Assembly (NCBI GenBank): GCA_949361645.1
Contig: OX442433.1
Location: 1,082,473 to 1,146,472 of the forward strand
From: Spongilla lacustris
Lineage: Eukaryota; Porifera; Demospongiae; Spongillida; Spongillidae
Direction of reading: 5' to 3'
Length of the DNA stretch: 64,000 bases
The notes under the pieces are model-generated. The model ran no database searches. It saw only the letters and a program-made list of their open reading frames with translations, and was not told where the DNA came from. The position numbers and the translations under genes were made by a program. Positions 18,988 to 44,021 of the stretch are shown here, in pieces (position 1 is the first letter of the stretch; every line of letters starts with the position of its first letter).

Positions 18988-19504
18988 GTGTATGTGTGTG
19001 TGTATGTGTGTGTATGTGTGTGTGGATGTGTGTGTGTGTGTTGGGTGTGTATGTGTGTGTGGATGTGTGTGTGTGTGTTGGGTGTGTATGTGTGTGTGGA
19101 TGTGTGTGTGTGTGTTGGGTGTGTGTGTGTGTATGTGTGTGTGTGTGGGTATGTGTGTGTGTGTGTGTGTGTGCATGTGTGTGTGCAGGTTTGTGTTTGC
19201 TGGTGTGTGTGTGTATGTGTTGTGAGGGCACTATTGACAGAGGAGACAGACACATTCCTTTTGGATGAGGCACACAATACACAACAGTAGTGAAGCCATC
19301 TATCCTTTATGGTAGTGGTGTATGTACGTGCAACATGTCTGTGTATGTGCAATGTGTCTGTGTTTGAGAATATGCAGCACACGTGTGTATGTTATTTGCG
19401 TTGTGTAACAAATAAAAGGATAGATGTTTATGGTTGTTGATAAACACACACACATACACATGCACACACACATACACATACACACATACACACACATACA
19501 TACA

Positions 19505-19544
<40 letters not shown>

Positions 19545-22500
19545 CAAGTACCAGCTCAACATTGATGGGACAGTGGCAGCTTACCGCCTTCCTTTCCTGC
19601 TGGCCGGAGGGTCGCTGGTACTCAAGCAAGATTCAGAATACTATGAGCACTTCTATCACAGGCTGTCACCGTGGAAACATTATGTTCCCCTCCAGAGGAA
19701 CCTCGATGACCTGCCAGAGAGGCTAAAGTGGGCCAAGGAGAATGATGAGCAGGTATGTGGGACAACAGGTGTTCGTATAGGAGCTCCTTGAGAGCAAGCG
19801 GCTATTTAAAGGCCGAATGTGTGGCCGTTGTGGTGTGAGGGGTCATTTGGTATGTACACTACAATGCATTCCTTTGTTAATGTACTCCTACTGTGTGTGC
19901 CATCCTCCTTTTTCCGGTTGTAGTTCAAATTATTTTGCAATTGCATATTCCTTACCTGTATTTAGAACAAGACATAGGTTTTTTTTTTTGGGTTTTTTGT
20001 TGGTGGTTTGCTGGGCTGCTGTTGTCTGTAGTAATGAATTTCCTTACTTCTGCTCTTCAATCACTGTTTGACCATTGCTTCCCTTTCTCCCTCTTCCCTC
20101 CTCCCTCTTCCCTCCTCCCTCTTCCCTCCTCCCTCTTCCCTCCTCCCTCTTCCCTCCTCCCTCTTCCCTCCTCCCTCTTCCCTCCTCCCTCTTCCCTCCT
20201 CCCTCTTCCCTCCTCCCTCTTCCCTCCTCCCTCTTCCCTCTTCCCTCCTCTCTCTTCCCCTCACTCCTTTCTTCCTTCTCTCCCTTTTACTTCCCCTCAG
20301 GCCAAGGAGATTGCTCTAAATGGAGCACAGTTTGTCCAAGACCACTTGCTACCCCAGCCAATATTTTGCTACATAGTGACCCTTCTAACGGTAGGAGTTA
20401 TGACCAACAGTAGGAGATACTTTATGTACACTGCACACTGGATTTACCTCATAGAAATTTATATTATTAACACTTTTAACAGAGGAATGTAGTTGTATTT
20501 AGTGTTCTAAAAATATATATTACATCACCTAGCCCCTATTTTGAGCTCAATTCTGTATGCTATGGGAGAGGACATATTTGGAAGTGTAATTCTGATCGAG
20601 TACAGAGCTGCCCCTTCTAAAGGCATGTGACCCCTACCGAGGGCCTGCGACTCCTACTGAGGGCATGTGTCCCCTATCAAGGGCATGTGACCCCTTCCAA
20701 GGGCATGTGACCCTTCCAAGGGCATGTGACCCTTCCAAGGGCATGTGACCCTTCCAAGGGCATGTGACCCTTCCAAGGGCATGTGACCCCCTAGCAAGGG
20801 CATGTGACCCCTACCGAGGGCATGTGACCCCTACCGAGGGCCTGCGACCCCTACTGAGGGCATGTGTCCCCTATCAAGGGCATGTGACCCCTTCCAAGGG
20901 CATGTGACCCTTCCAAGGGCATGTGACCCCTAGCAAGAGCATGTGACCCCTACCACGGGTATGTGACCCCTACCGAGGGCATGTGACCCCTACCGAGGGC
21001 ATGTGACCCCTATCAAGGGCATGTGACCCCTACCGAGGGCATGTGACCCATTATTACAGTTAGCCAAGGTGTGCAATTCCATTATTAAAATTAAATGGAT
21101 TGCTAACAAGCCGAATATATTATTAATCCACAAAACTATTAAACCTCTGGGTTATAAAGGAGTCACATTTGATAGCCACTACCACATTGCAAGCCGCTAG
21201 AGGGTATAAAGTTCTGTAACGAATAACCATAGTTACATGGGGGGAAAATAATAATACATATTATGTAATCATTAATAAGGGCACATTGGAAGGTAATCAC
21301 TAATATGGAGGCACATTAGATAACCACTAGTGGTACATTAATTAACCACTAATGGGGGGTAACCACTAATTAATAAGAGTAACCAGTAACCACTAATATG
21401 GAGGCAAATTAGCTAACCACTAGTGGGGGGGGGGGGGGGGGGGGGAGGGTACATTAATATGGGGCACATTAGGTAACCACTATATAGCAACATTTGTGTA
21501 CATGGTTCTCCATTAGTGGTCAGCATGGCGAATATGCGTAGTCTCAAGATTCCTTCAAATGGTAATTATGCCACACAGTTGCTAAAATGATTATCACTAC
21601 CACAGGGAGCAGTAATAAAAAAGGGGTGGGGAAGATTAGGGTATTTAGGGACTAGAACTTTCCACAGTGAGTATGTTGTCAATTCCACCTGTCTTAGATC
21701 TTAGGAGATCTTAGGAGATCTTAGGAGATCTTAGGAGATCTTAGGAGATCTTAGGAGATCTTAGGGGGTTTTTAATGAAAAAATGTCAGAAGCATGTTTT
21801 TGCTTATGAGGCTTCACTGTACTTGGGCCTATGTACTGGGGGGCTAAGGGGCCTGGGGGGGGGGGGGGGGGGCCTATGTACTGGTGGGCTAAGGGGCCTA
21901 GGGGGGGCCTATGTACTGGGGGGCTAAGGGGCCTAGGGGGGCCTATGTACTGGGGAGCTAAGGGGCCTATGTACTAGGGGGCTAAGGGCCTATGTACTGG
22001 GGGGCTAAGGGGCCTCGGGGGGGCCTATGTACTGGGGAGCTAAGGGGCCTATGTACTGGGGGCCTATGTATTGGGGAGCTAATTGTTCCCTAACTGGAGG
22101 TTGGGTTCAAGTTTTGATGCTGTGTGTGCACGAAGTACCAAATGGGGTTCACCTCATTGACTTGTTGTGGTGGAAATGTTTATGTCTGTAATTAAACCAA
22201 TATTTAGTGAACAATGCAGATGTTGTATGGGTACATGATTTGCGATGAAGTACCATACAAGAGGGACAGACAGTACGTCAAAGTGGGAGTGACTGCATGC
22301 AGCCCAGGTGGGCATATTACCATAGATTACAAGCACAGTTGGGTATGGCTTGCCTGCTCTGATGTGATTTAATCAGTGAGTAGACATATTTACAAGTGGA
22401 CACCTTGTTACTATCACTAATTGTAGCTACATGTACATGTAAGCTCCATCTGACTAAGTGCCCATGAATAATTTGCATGTGTGTATGTACTGGGCATGCC

Positions 22501-24326
22501 TCCACCTATGTGTACTGGGCATGCCTCCACCTATGTGTACTGGGCATGCCTCCACCTATGTGTACTGGGCATGCCTCTCTCCACCTATGTGTACTGGGCA
22601 TGCCTCCACCTATGTGTACTGGGCATGCCTCCACCTATGTGTACTGGGCATGCCTCTCTCCACCTATATGTGTACTGGGCATGCCTCCACCTATGTGTAC
22701 TGGGCATGCCTCCACCTATGTGTACTGGGCATGCCTCCACCTATGTGTACTGGGCATGCCTCCACCTATGTGTACTGGGCATGCCTCCACCTATGTGTAC
22801 TGGGCATGCCTCTCTCCACCTATGTGTACTGGGCATGCCTCCACCCAGTTATGGCATAAAGAGGGCACCCAGTTTAGAGGTTTCACAATTGGTATGTTTG
22901 TATATCCCTTCTAGGAATATGCCAAACTGCAAGTGGGGACCCCCACACTCTACCCTGACATGGAGGAGGCCCATCCTGAAAGGAGCCATTCCTGTACCCA
23001 CATCTGTGAGGTGAGTGTGTTAGTATGTAAGGGAGCCATTACTGTACCCACATCTGTGAGGTGAGTGTGTTAGTATGTAAGGGAGCCATTACTGTACCCA
23101 CATCTGGGAGGTGAGTGTGTTAGTATGTAAGGGAGCCATTACTGTACCCACATCTGTGAGGTGAGTGTGTTAGTATGTAAGGGAGCCATTACTGTACCCA
23201 CATCTGGGAGGTGAGTGTGTTAGTATGTAAGGGAGCCATTACTGTACCCACATCTGGGAGGTGAGTGTGTTAGTATGTAAGGGAGCCATTACTGTACCCA
23301 CATCTGGGAGGTGAGTGTGTTAGTATGTAAGGGAGCCATTACTGTATCCACATCTGGGAGGTGAGTGTGTTAGTATGTAAGGGAGCCATTACTGTACCCA
23401 CATCTGGGAGGTGAGTGTGTTAGTATGTAAGGGAGCCATTACTGTACCCACATCTGGGAGGTGAGTGTGTTAGTATGTAAGGGAGCCATTACTGTACCCA
23501 CATCTGGGAGGTGAGTGTGTTAGTATGTAAGGGAGCCATTACTGTACCCACATCTGGGAGGTGAGTGTGTTAGTATGTAAGGGAGCCATTACTGTACCCA
23601 CATCTGGGAGGTGAGTGTGTTAGTATGTAAGGGAGCCATTACTGTATCCACATCTGGGAGGTGAGTGTGTTAGTATGTAAGGGAGCCATTACTGTACCCA
23701 CATCTGGGAGGTGAGTGTGTTAGTATGTAAGGGAGCCATTACTGTACCCACATCTGTGAGGTGAGTGCGTAGTAACGTATTTGTGTGGATATATTTGAGT
23801 AGTGCATTGTGTGGGTGGGTGGCTATGTCTGCCATGTGTGAGTGCACATGTGTATGGATGTATGTGTATGTGCAAAGGTCACCTACCCTCACCCCCCCCC
23901 CCCCCCCATACAAAAAGTACTGTCAATACAATGTAAACAAAAGCTGTGCAGTGCAGGTACTGCTTCAATAGTAGTGAAGGCCATGATGGAAAATGGCCGC
24001 TTTGCTTTGTTCATTGCATGCAAATTTGTGTCTTCACGTTTTTATAAACCCCTCTCCCATTACAGTCAACTTAAACAATCCCCACCCCTGCCTCCCACCC
24101 CCACCCCACCCCTGCCTCCCACCCCCACCCCACCCCTGCCTCCCACCCCCACCCCACCCCTCACTTCATGCATAATGAGGTCATTCTTAATGAAATGCAA
24201 TCACAGTTACACATGCATATTATCAAATGCCATTATAATCAATCATTGTAACATAATATGCAATTGATTTTATTTGTTTCTCTAATAATTTCTCTGTTCC
24301 AGGGTGTGCGACACGATGAGCTGTGA
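12950..24326 (+). CDS. POGLUT2: protein O-glucosyltransferase 2/3 (KDELC family), ER lumen, HDEL tail
   Basis: Nine exons in phase give 498 residues: 12950-13137, 13320-13725, 14164-14241, 15942-16108, 18164-18401, 19543-19752, 20301-20390, 22915-23010 and 24303-24326. A signal peptide (about 1-25) is followed by an N-terminal filamin-like domain (about 30-150; [24 protein letters not shown]). The CAP10 glucosyltransferase domain follows, with [39 protein letters not shown] (306-310), [38 protein letters not shown] and PWKHYVPLQ. The protein ends CTHICEGVRHDEL, an HDEL ER-retrieval signal where human has KDEL. POGLUT2/3 add glucose to serines of EGF repeats in Notch and fibrillin in the ER. 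F replaces the usual W before RGRDS. The exon 1 donor (GTTTAG) is weak. AATAAA occurs at 24623. Confidence 0.94.
13138..13319. repeat. (CA)n in POGLUT intron 1
   Basis: CA dinucleotides with two CCA interruptions fill about 13206-13290, about half of this 182-bp intron. Confidence 0.92.
14242..15941. repeat. POGLUT intron 3 with GGA, CA and GT tracts
   Basis: A short GGTGGAGGGGGAGAG array lies at about 14365-14440, a CA tract at 14995-15050 and a degenerate GTGTTGGTGTATGTGT array at 15490-15660. Pyrimidine-rich repeats of CCCTTCCCCTCACTCACTTG at 15775-15925 run up to the exon 4 acceptor. No coding exon is seen. Confidence 0.75.
16109..16550. repeat. about 24-bp minisatellite starting at the POGLUT exon 4 donor
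   Basis: The intron opens with the donor ACAG|GTGAGGGC and within 25 bp becomes an array of units like GTGCACATGTGAGGGGGTAC (about 24 bp, some shortened), about 18 copies. Nearly every unit contains TGTGAGGGGG, one base away from the donor context. The array may have been seeded from the 5' splice site. Weak repeats of GGCTGAAGTCATGTGATG follow at 16640-16730. Confidence 0.85.
16910..17395. repeat. 12-bp minisatellite, about 38 copies
   Basis: TATATTGGCCTG and GATATTGGCCTG alternate through POGLUT intron 4. Degenerate copies occur at the right end (AGAATGAATATGGCC). The 12-bp unit keeps several frames open, which explains the apparent open frames here; they are not coding. Confidence 0.94.
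17396..18163. other. end of POGLUT intron 4
   Basis: Unique sequence contains a (GT)n tract at 17887-17960. At 18040-18160 a CCCATAG/GTGATAAC acceptor-like site is followed by unique sequence, but the phase does not fit the CAP10 domain there, so exon 5 begins at the second acceptor (18163/18164). Confidence 0.5.
18402..19542. repeat. POGLUT intron 5 with G run, 30-33-bp array and long GT/CA tracts
   Basis: A G run of about 25 lies at 18478-18504. Six to eight units based on GCTGGGAGGGCACCTTCTTT lie at 18655-18890. An interrupted (GT)n tract of about 300 bp covers 18910-19215. A CA/TACACA array from about 19440 runs directly into the exon 6 acceptor at 19542. Confidence 0.85.
20086..20260. 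repeat. 14-bp pyrimidine repeat before POGLUT exon 7
   Basis: CCCTCCTCCCTCTT repeats about 11 times in intron 6 and acts as a very long polypyrimidine tract 40 bp upstream of the exon 7 acceptor (20300). Confidence 0.9.
20391..22914. repeat. POGLUT intron 7: four unrelated tandem arrays
   Basis: There is a 20-bp array of GGGCATGTGACCCCTACCGA (20620-21050, about 21 copies). An 11-bp array of GATCTTAGGAG (21697-21765, six copies) contains repeated BglII-like AGATCT sites. A G-rich array has the core GGCCTATGTACTGGGGGGCT (21825-22080). A 25-bp array begins TGTACTGGGCATGCCTCCAC (22484-22848, about 14 copies). The last array ends 66 bp before exon 8. Nothing coding is visible between them. Confidence 0.92.
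23011..23770 (+). repeat. 50-bp array repeating the POGLUT exon 8 end and its 5' splice site
   Basis: Exon 8 ends at 23010 with CCCACATCTGTGAG followed by GTGAGTGTGTTAGTATGTAA. From here a 50-bp unit repeats 15 times without length change. Each unit holds the last 29-30 nt of the exon (with TTCC changed to TTAC) plus a perfect GAG|GTGAGT donor; most copies read CTGGGAG instead of CTGTGAG. The last copy (GTGAGTGCGT, 23761) leads into unique intron. In total 16 equivalent donors stand in a row. Confidence 0.96.
24070..24172. repeat. 24-bp C-rich repeat in POGLUT intron 8
   Basis: Three to four copies of CCCCTGCCTCCCACCCCCAC occur near the end of the last intron. Confidence 0.85.
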
Positions 24327-27103
24327 AGTGCTTGGTTCTGCAGTGTTCACTAGAGACGCCTTCAATCTTTTTATAAAGAAACTTTTAATGTACATTTTTC
24401 TTTTACTTATATCTCATAATACATGCAACATTCTAGCAAGTTTAGGTCTCAGTTTAGTGCATATGTTTTGTAGGACATGAATGCATTTTTTTAATGTCAA
24501 GGTGCTTGCTTTACTTCAAGTTCAACGCATGTGGACACAGTACATGTAATGTCACTCATAATTTTAAATGGATCATTAATATAAATTCAAAACCTCTATT
24601 TGGTTAGCCAATCTAGTGTGACAATAAAACAATTTAGATTCAAATAAATGAATACACGAAAACATTTACAAGCCCAAAAGAGTGGTCATCCAACCTCTGA
24701 GACAAGATGGACCTCTGTGGGATTGGGGAAACCAGAATAGACTGTTAAGAGAGTGAGACCAAACTATTGAACTTGATTGACCACACAAGGTGAGGATTGT
24801 CCTCAGGCCGGGATGCAATGTCCCCAGGCCAGGATGCAATGTCTCCAGGCCAGGATGCTGCCCTGGCAAAGGCCAAGGCCATGCCCTCATTCCAGGCTGC
24901 AACATCTGTATTGTCAATGGCTACAGTTGGAAAAACACAACCTGACATTGGGCTCCAGGGAGTCAAAAGGTTAACTCAGATGAGGTCCACCATACAAGTG
25001 CAACTAACAGTTCTACCAAACCATATCCCTAATTAAAATTATTAATAAGAATCCAAACCCCATCTTGGCTCCTCATCCCCACCCCTTACCTTTGGCTCCT
25101 CATCCCCACCCCTTACCTTTGGCTCCTCATCCCCACTCCTTACCTTTGGCTCATCATCCCTACTCCTTACCTTTGGCTCCTCAGGCTAGGATGATGAATG
25201 AAAATGAAGGGAGGTGGCTATATGTTCCTGGTCCAAGCCATTGCCAAGGCTATCTTACCAGGTGCACACCTCCATTGCATTGTCCCCAGTTCCTATTTTT
25301 ACATGTAATTTAATTAAAAATAGGGGCTTGGGGATGAGGCTAACTCCATTGCCAGGTGCACACCTCTGTTCAGTTCCATTTCCAGGGCCACCTTAGCCAG
25401 GCAATTATGCATGGAAGTATGCCATGTGTTGAAAATAGAATAATAGGTGGAGCCTTACTTAGGGCACTAGGTAATACATGTGATGGAAATACGATAACCA
25501 ACCAGCATATGGTTAGAGGCTGTGTCTCAATCCAAGGGATGTAGGAGGGGCTTATGACCCTCCCCCCCCCCTCCCCCAAATGTGGCCTCATAGAATAAGT
25601 TATGTTCCCAGCCTCAGCTTGTGGTCCCACCTACCCAACACTCCATGCCTGCATCCATTCCCCCAATAGATGTCAAAATTAACTGTGACACAATGGACAT
25701 TTCAAAATCATTCTTTTATTTCAAGCCGCTGAGTTAAACGGTAAATAAAATACACCAATCTTGTGCTGCTTTCTTCTGAGAATATCGAACACTAAAAATA
25801 ATGAGTGTGAAATCTGGTAGTGTTATAAATCTTAAGTCTCTGTTTCTTTTGCTCCCTATGGAACCCGCAAGAAAAAATTTTGGTTTTCAAAGCCGAGATC
25901 TGGTAGAGCAAAGGAACCGCATGTGGAACGTACCATTATTAAGGAACACGAAATCTTATTACAGTTTTAAATTAATGGTCACGTGTTTACAATGAATTTA
26001 CTCACCGCGCAAATCAATATATCCTATTATAAGTCCGTAAAACATTAGTTACGATGTTTTACTAGAAATGCAAATGCATTTTGAATTTTGCTCGTGGTCT
26101 ATCGCTACTTCGCCGGTGGCTGGGGGTTAAGTGATATCGCTTGAGCTTGAGGATGCAATCTCGCGAAATGAGCTCTTTTTGGCCTTGTAGGCTTCAATAG
26201 CCATGCTAGCGACCTCATAACAATTACATGTTATTACCGTGCTTCGTGCACTATAGAAATTTCGTTTTTAAGCGGGAGGCCAAACCCCATGCAGCTGTGT
26301 TTATATAATTATATAACAATCCTTTGTTGTGGTTGCTCCTTATTCGGTACCTTTGCCGTACATTGAGGTATTTGCCGACAAGTGAGTTTTCAGTACCAAG
26401 ATTCATGAAACATTTCCTATGGTTAGTACAATTGTAATTTTCTATCCAAAAGTGTTTAAATCATCTCTCTAGCATGCATAGTCTGTCCACATCAGTCAAG
26501 GAAAGTAGGCTGCTCCTTAATGGGTTCCCTTGGTCTACATGTCTCTTTACCCACCTGTTCTATGGCCAAACCACAGCGAGTACATGGTAAATGGTTTTAG
26601 AGTTTTTAATTATCTCAAGTGTTGTCTATTAATTTAACCCAATGTTTATGTAAGAACAAGGCGTGGTATACTGTTCCCAAGCCATTGCTGCATGAACCAA
26701 TCGCTGTGCATGTAATGGTTTGGCACTGGTAACTTCACTGTTAGACATTATAATCATACCTTTGTATTATTACCTACATGAGCAAAGCATTGGAAATTTC
26801 CCCTTTCCCACGGACATGAAATACCATTCACGGTAATACTTTTTTCCTTTCTTTTCTTTACACTGATATATCGCACATAGATACAACACAGGGAGACAAC
26901 ACTACAGTGTACTGCAAACATGGCTGCCTGATAATAACACTAAATATTAATGTGTAGTGCTACAACAAAAAAAAAAGAAAAGTTAAAAAACACAGAAATA
27001 GGTGAGCAAGTGGAGACAAAAAGTGAGAGTGTAAAGACTGGAGTGAGGATGAGATCCATGTGTGCAAAAAAAAAAGGCACACATGAGTAAAAAAAAAAGA
27101 AAT
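24327..27103. other. intergenic region between convergent POGLUT and RBL
   Basis: This is the largest gene-free stretch. AATAAA motifs at 24623 and about 24642 fit the POGLUT 3' end. Short tandem copies of CCAGGCCAGGATGCAATGTC occur at 24800-24865, and a 31-bp array with TTTGGCTCCTCATCCCCACC at 25060-25185. On the minus strand an AATAAA lies near 25705, rather far for the RBL 3' end. A 64-residue open frame at 25801-25995 has no recognisable similarity. I see no other gene. Confidence 0.6.
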
Positions 27104-41167
<14,064 letters not shown>

Positions 41168-41559
41168 CACTGATAGATCAAAAGCTTAACGTTTCCTTCG
41201 ATATGGTTCAAGTATCAAATTGGCACAGCCGATAAGGTTGCCGCGAGAATATACAAGAAAGTTTCTCTTAGCGAAAAAAAAAAAGCTTAGGTGTTTCGCT
41301 CCGCGATGGATGATGTCCACAACCTCGGTTTTTATTCAAATTAGCCTTTTTACAAAGAAACAGCGGCTGTACCCGGGAAGGTGTGACCAAACTATCCAAT
41401 CAGATTTATTTATTGCCTTAATTGCGCGCGAATACCACGCGCCATTTTATGTAACAAATTGAAGAATTTTATCACGCGAGCTTTAATAATACTTGTGGTA
41501 ATACAGATGCGCTGAAGACATACGAAAAGCAAGTACGCAAATTTACACTAATAGAACTG
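41168..41559 (-). promoter_or_regulatory. RBL upstream region after NUTF2
   Basis: These 392 bp hold the NUTF2 3' end and the RBL promoter. TATTCGCGCGCAAT on the minus strand (about 41421-41434) resembles an E2F site, which would fit known autoregulation of pocket-protein genes by E2F; this is inference from a single motif. Confidence 0.4.
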
Positions 41560-41888
41560 TCATTGGTGATGTAAAGATAGTCTGAACAAGTCATTCATCA
41601 CAAACAGACTGCTCCCAAACTGTTTGACATAGAATGTCTGGCTGAATCCAAGGATTTGGTCTTCATCAGTCTGAAAGTAAGGAGAGAGGAGAGAGACAGA
41701 GAGGTGAGAGTGAGTGTGCAAGAGAAGACTTAATAGTTCAAAAGCCTGACATTTGGTGCATGTATGTGTGGTGTGCTAAGTCGAAGGACAATTCCTAACA
41801 CCACATGGAGCTTTTGTGTTTGGACATGTCACTCCAGCATTTCCCAGTACAGAAAAGACAGTGGTTTAATGCTGCCAGGTAGTGTGTA

Positions 41889-41962
<74 letters not shown>

Positions 41963-43248
41963 TGGCTTGGCAGACACAGCTGTCATTCTAATGCTTCAAC
42001 TTCAAAAAGCTTATCCCCTCTATATGCCTCCCAATGAACAGGCCACACAATGGCAATGGAAAAGCCACATCACAAACTAAACATACTAAGATGCCTTTGC
42101 ACCTTATTAATCTGGCCAATCACACTACAAATGGGATAACTACAAAGAAAAAAAAAATTGTCATAGAAAAACTACTTGAATTGCAGGCGAAACAAGCTTA
42201 AGAACGATTTGTAAAAACGATGATACTTAATAATATAAATAGGTGTGGCCTCTTATCACAGAACATTCCACACAGCACACTGAGGCTAACCATGCAATAG
42301 TGCACAATGTGTATGGATTGGTCAGCAAAATGTTCTTTGTGTACAAAGTGACTTTTTCTGATGACACGGGAAACGTTTAAATAACAGAACCCCAAAGCAT
42401 GTAGCATTGGCCAAGCAGCAACAATGTATATCAGAAAACAATACACATTCCTGCCTGAAAGTGCAATTTATTTTCAGCACTGAGTTAAAAGTACAGCCTT
42501 CAGTATTTAAAATGTCAAAGAACACATCACAATGCTTTAGAAGTGGCCCTAAGCCATCAAAAAGCACACTTACTCACCTTCAGTTGCCCAACAACAAACA
42601 CAACAAGCCCTCCATCAACGGTCAGCTGCGAGTCCACTGTAGTTACAGCATGTTGAATGGTTTGGAAGGACAAGGTCTAACATATGCCAAGACAAAGTAG
42701 AGGTAACTGTTTCAAGCTTTTGGTTGCAAATAAAATGCCAGCTATGTGATAAAAACAAGTCTTATGCCTCACCCTGGATGAAAGAGCCTCACATACCAAC
42801 GCGCCATAAATGGTAAGCGGGAAATGTAAGCAGACATTTGCATTGATTTAATTTCAAACACCCCCACCCTCAGTCAAAAAAAGTCATCAAACACACCACT
42901 TCTTGGTTAATTAAATCGCGATGTACTGCTTGGTATATACAGGGATCGGCACAGCGTGCCGTGTTTAACGTACCCACGTATTATAGGTGGGCTTTATTTC
43001 AAAACTCACCATTAGCTTTTCAACTATGGCTTGGGCACCCAATATGTGCGCACCTTCAAAATATAGTTGCGACTCGGGACGCTTCATGTTGAATAAAGAA
43101 TACGGTGGCACACATCATTGAGAACAGACACATGAAGTCCGTTACGACTCACGTAAAGTTGCACCAGGGCCGCCCTGTTAGTGTCAAAAGTCTGATAGTA
43201 GCTCTGGACAAACTGTTGTCCAATCTGACTTATCTGGGCTTGATCCAT
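41560..43248 (-). CDS. NUTF2: nuclear transport factor 2
   Basis: Four exons in phase (43248-43153, 43081-43010, 42676-42578, 41670-41560) give 125 residues, the usual NTF2 length. Landmarks are IGQQFVQSYYQTFDTNR, LYRPESQLYFEG, GAQAIVEKLM, LSFQTIQHAVTTVDSQ, FVVGQLKTDEDQILGFSQTF and FVMNDLFRLSLHHQ. NTF2 is a homodimer that carries RanGDP into the nucleus through FxFG nucleoporins. The exon 2 acceptor (CATGAAG) has a poor pyrimidine tract. It is head-to-head with LSM14 and in tandem with RBL. A (GT)n tract lies in the last intron at 41887-41958. Confidence 0.95.
41887..41959. repeat. (GT)n in NUTF2 intron 3
   Basis: About 32 GT units. The rest of this 907-bp intron is unique. Confidence 0.93.
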
Positions 43249-43414
43249 CTTCAAAAGAGAAGAGGTGAGTGCGCATGCGTGTTAGTTCAATGTTTTGGAG
43301 GCTTTATTTAAAGTTATATTTGTAGACTTGGAAGATCCTGGTTTGGAAAAATTGTTCGCGGCTGTTCTAGACGGCAGTGCCCACATTGAAGTTGTATAGT
43401 CATATGCATTTGCT
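43249..43414. promoter_or_regulatory. bidirectional promoter NUTF2 / LSM14
   Basis: The 166 bp between the start codons contain TGCGCATGCGT (43270-43280), a near-perfect NRF1 palindrome, which is common in bidirectional housekeeping promoters of animals. No TATA box is seen. Confidence 0.6.
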
Positions 43415-43989
43415 ATGTCTGTGGGCACTCCATACATCGGTAGCAAGATAAGCCTCATATCAAAGGCTGAAATACGCTACGAGGGCACACTGTATGCTGT
43501 TGACACGAAGGAATCTACAGTGACATTACAGAAAGGTAAGGGTCGTTCCTAGTACGTGCCGCACAGCAGCGCGTGCGCATTGTAACTATACTTGTCTTGA
43601 CTCTTAACCTTATAGTAAAATCGTTTGGAACCGAAAACAGACCGGTTTCCAAGCACGTCCCTCCACGAAGCGAAGTCTATGAGTATATTATTTTCAGAGG
43701 AAGCGACATCAAAGATCTCCATGTCAGCGAGGTCAACAAACAAGAGGAGCAACCTCCTGATCCCGCTATTCTCTCCGTAAGTGCACAGGCCGTGTCAGGG
43801 GCATCCGTCAAAATGTGCACTGTAGCGCGTTTTGCCTTGCCTTATGCAGTGCAGCTTTGCCATGTGGATAAATAATTTTCTAATTAGCGCTACCCGCATT
43901 TAACCTGCGTGAATGCTTGCTTAGTTATTATTTCTTGTGTGTTGTGTGTGATGTGGTTTGGTGTGGTGTGGTGTTGTATATGTGTGTGT

Positions 43990-44021
<32 letters not shown>

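Noticed and set aside
25801..25995. Possible 64-residue gene between POGLUT and RBL
   Set aside because: No recognisable similarity, no splice partners and ordinary A/T-rich intergenic composition.
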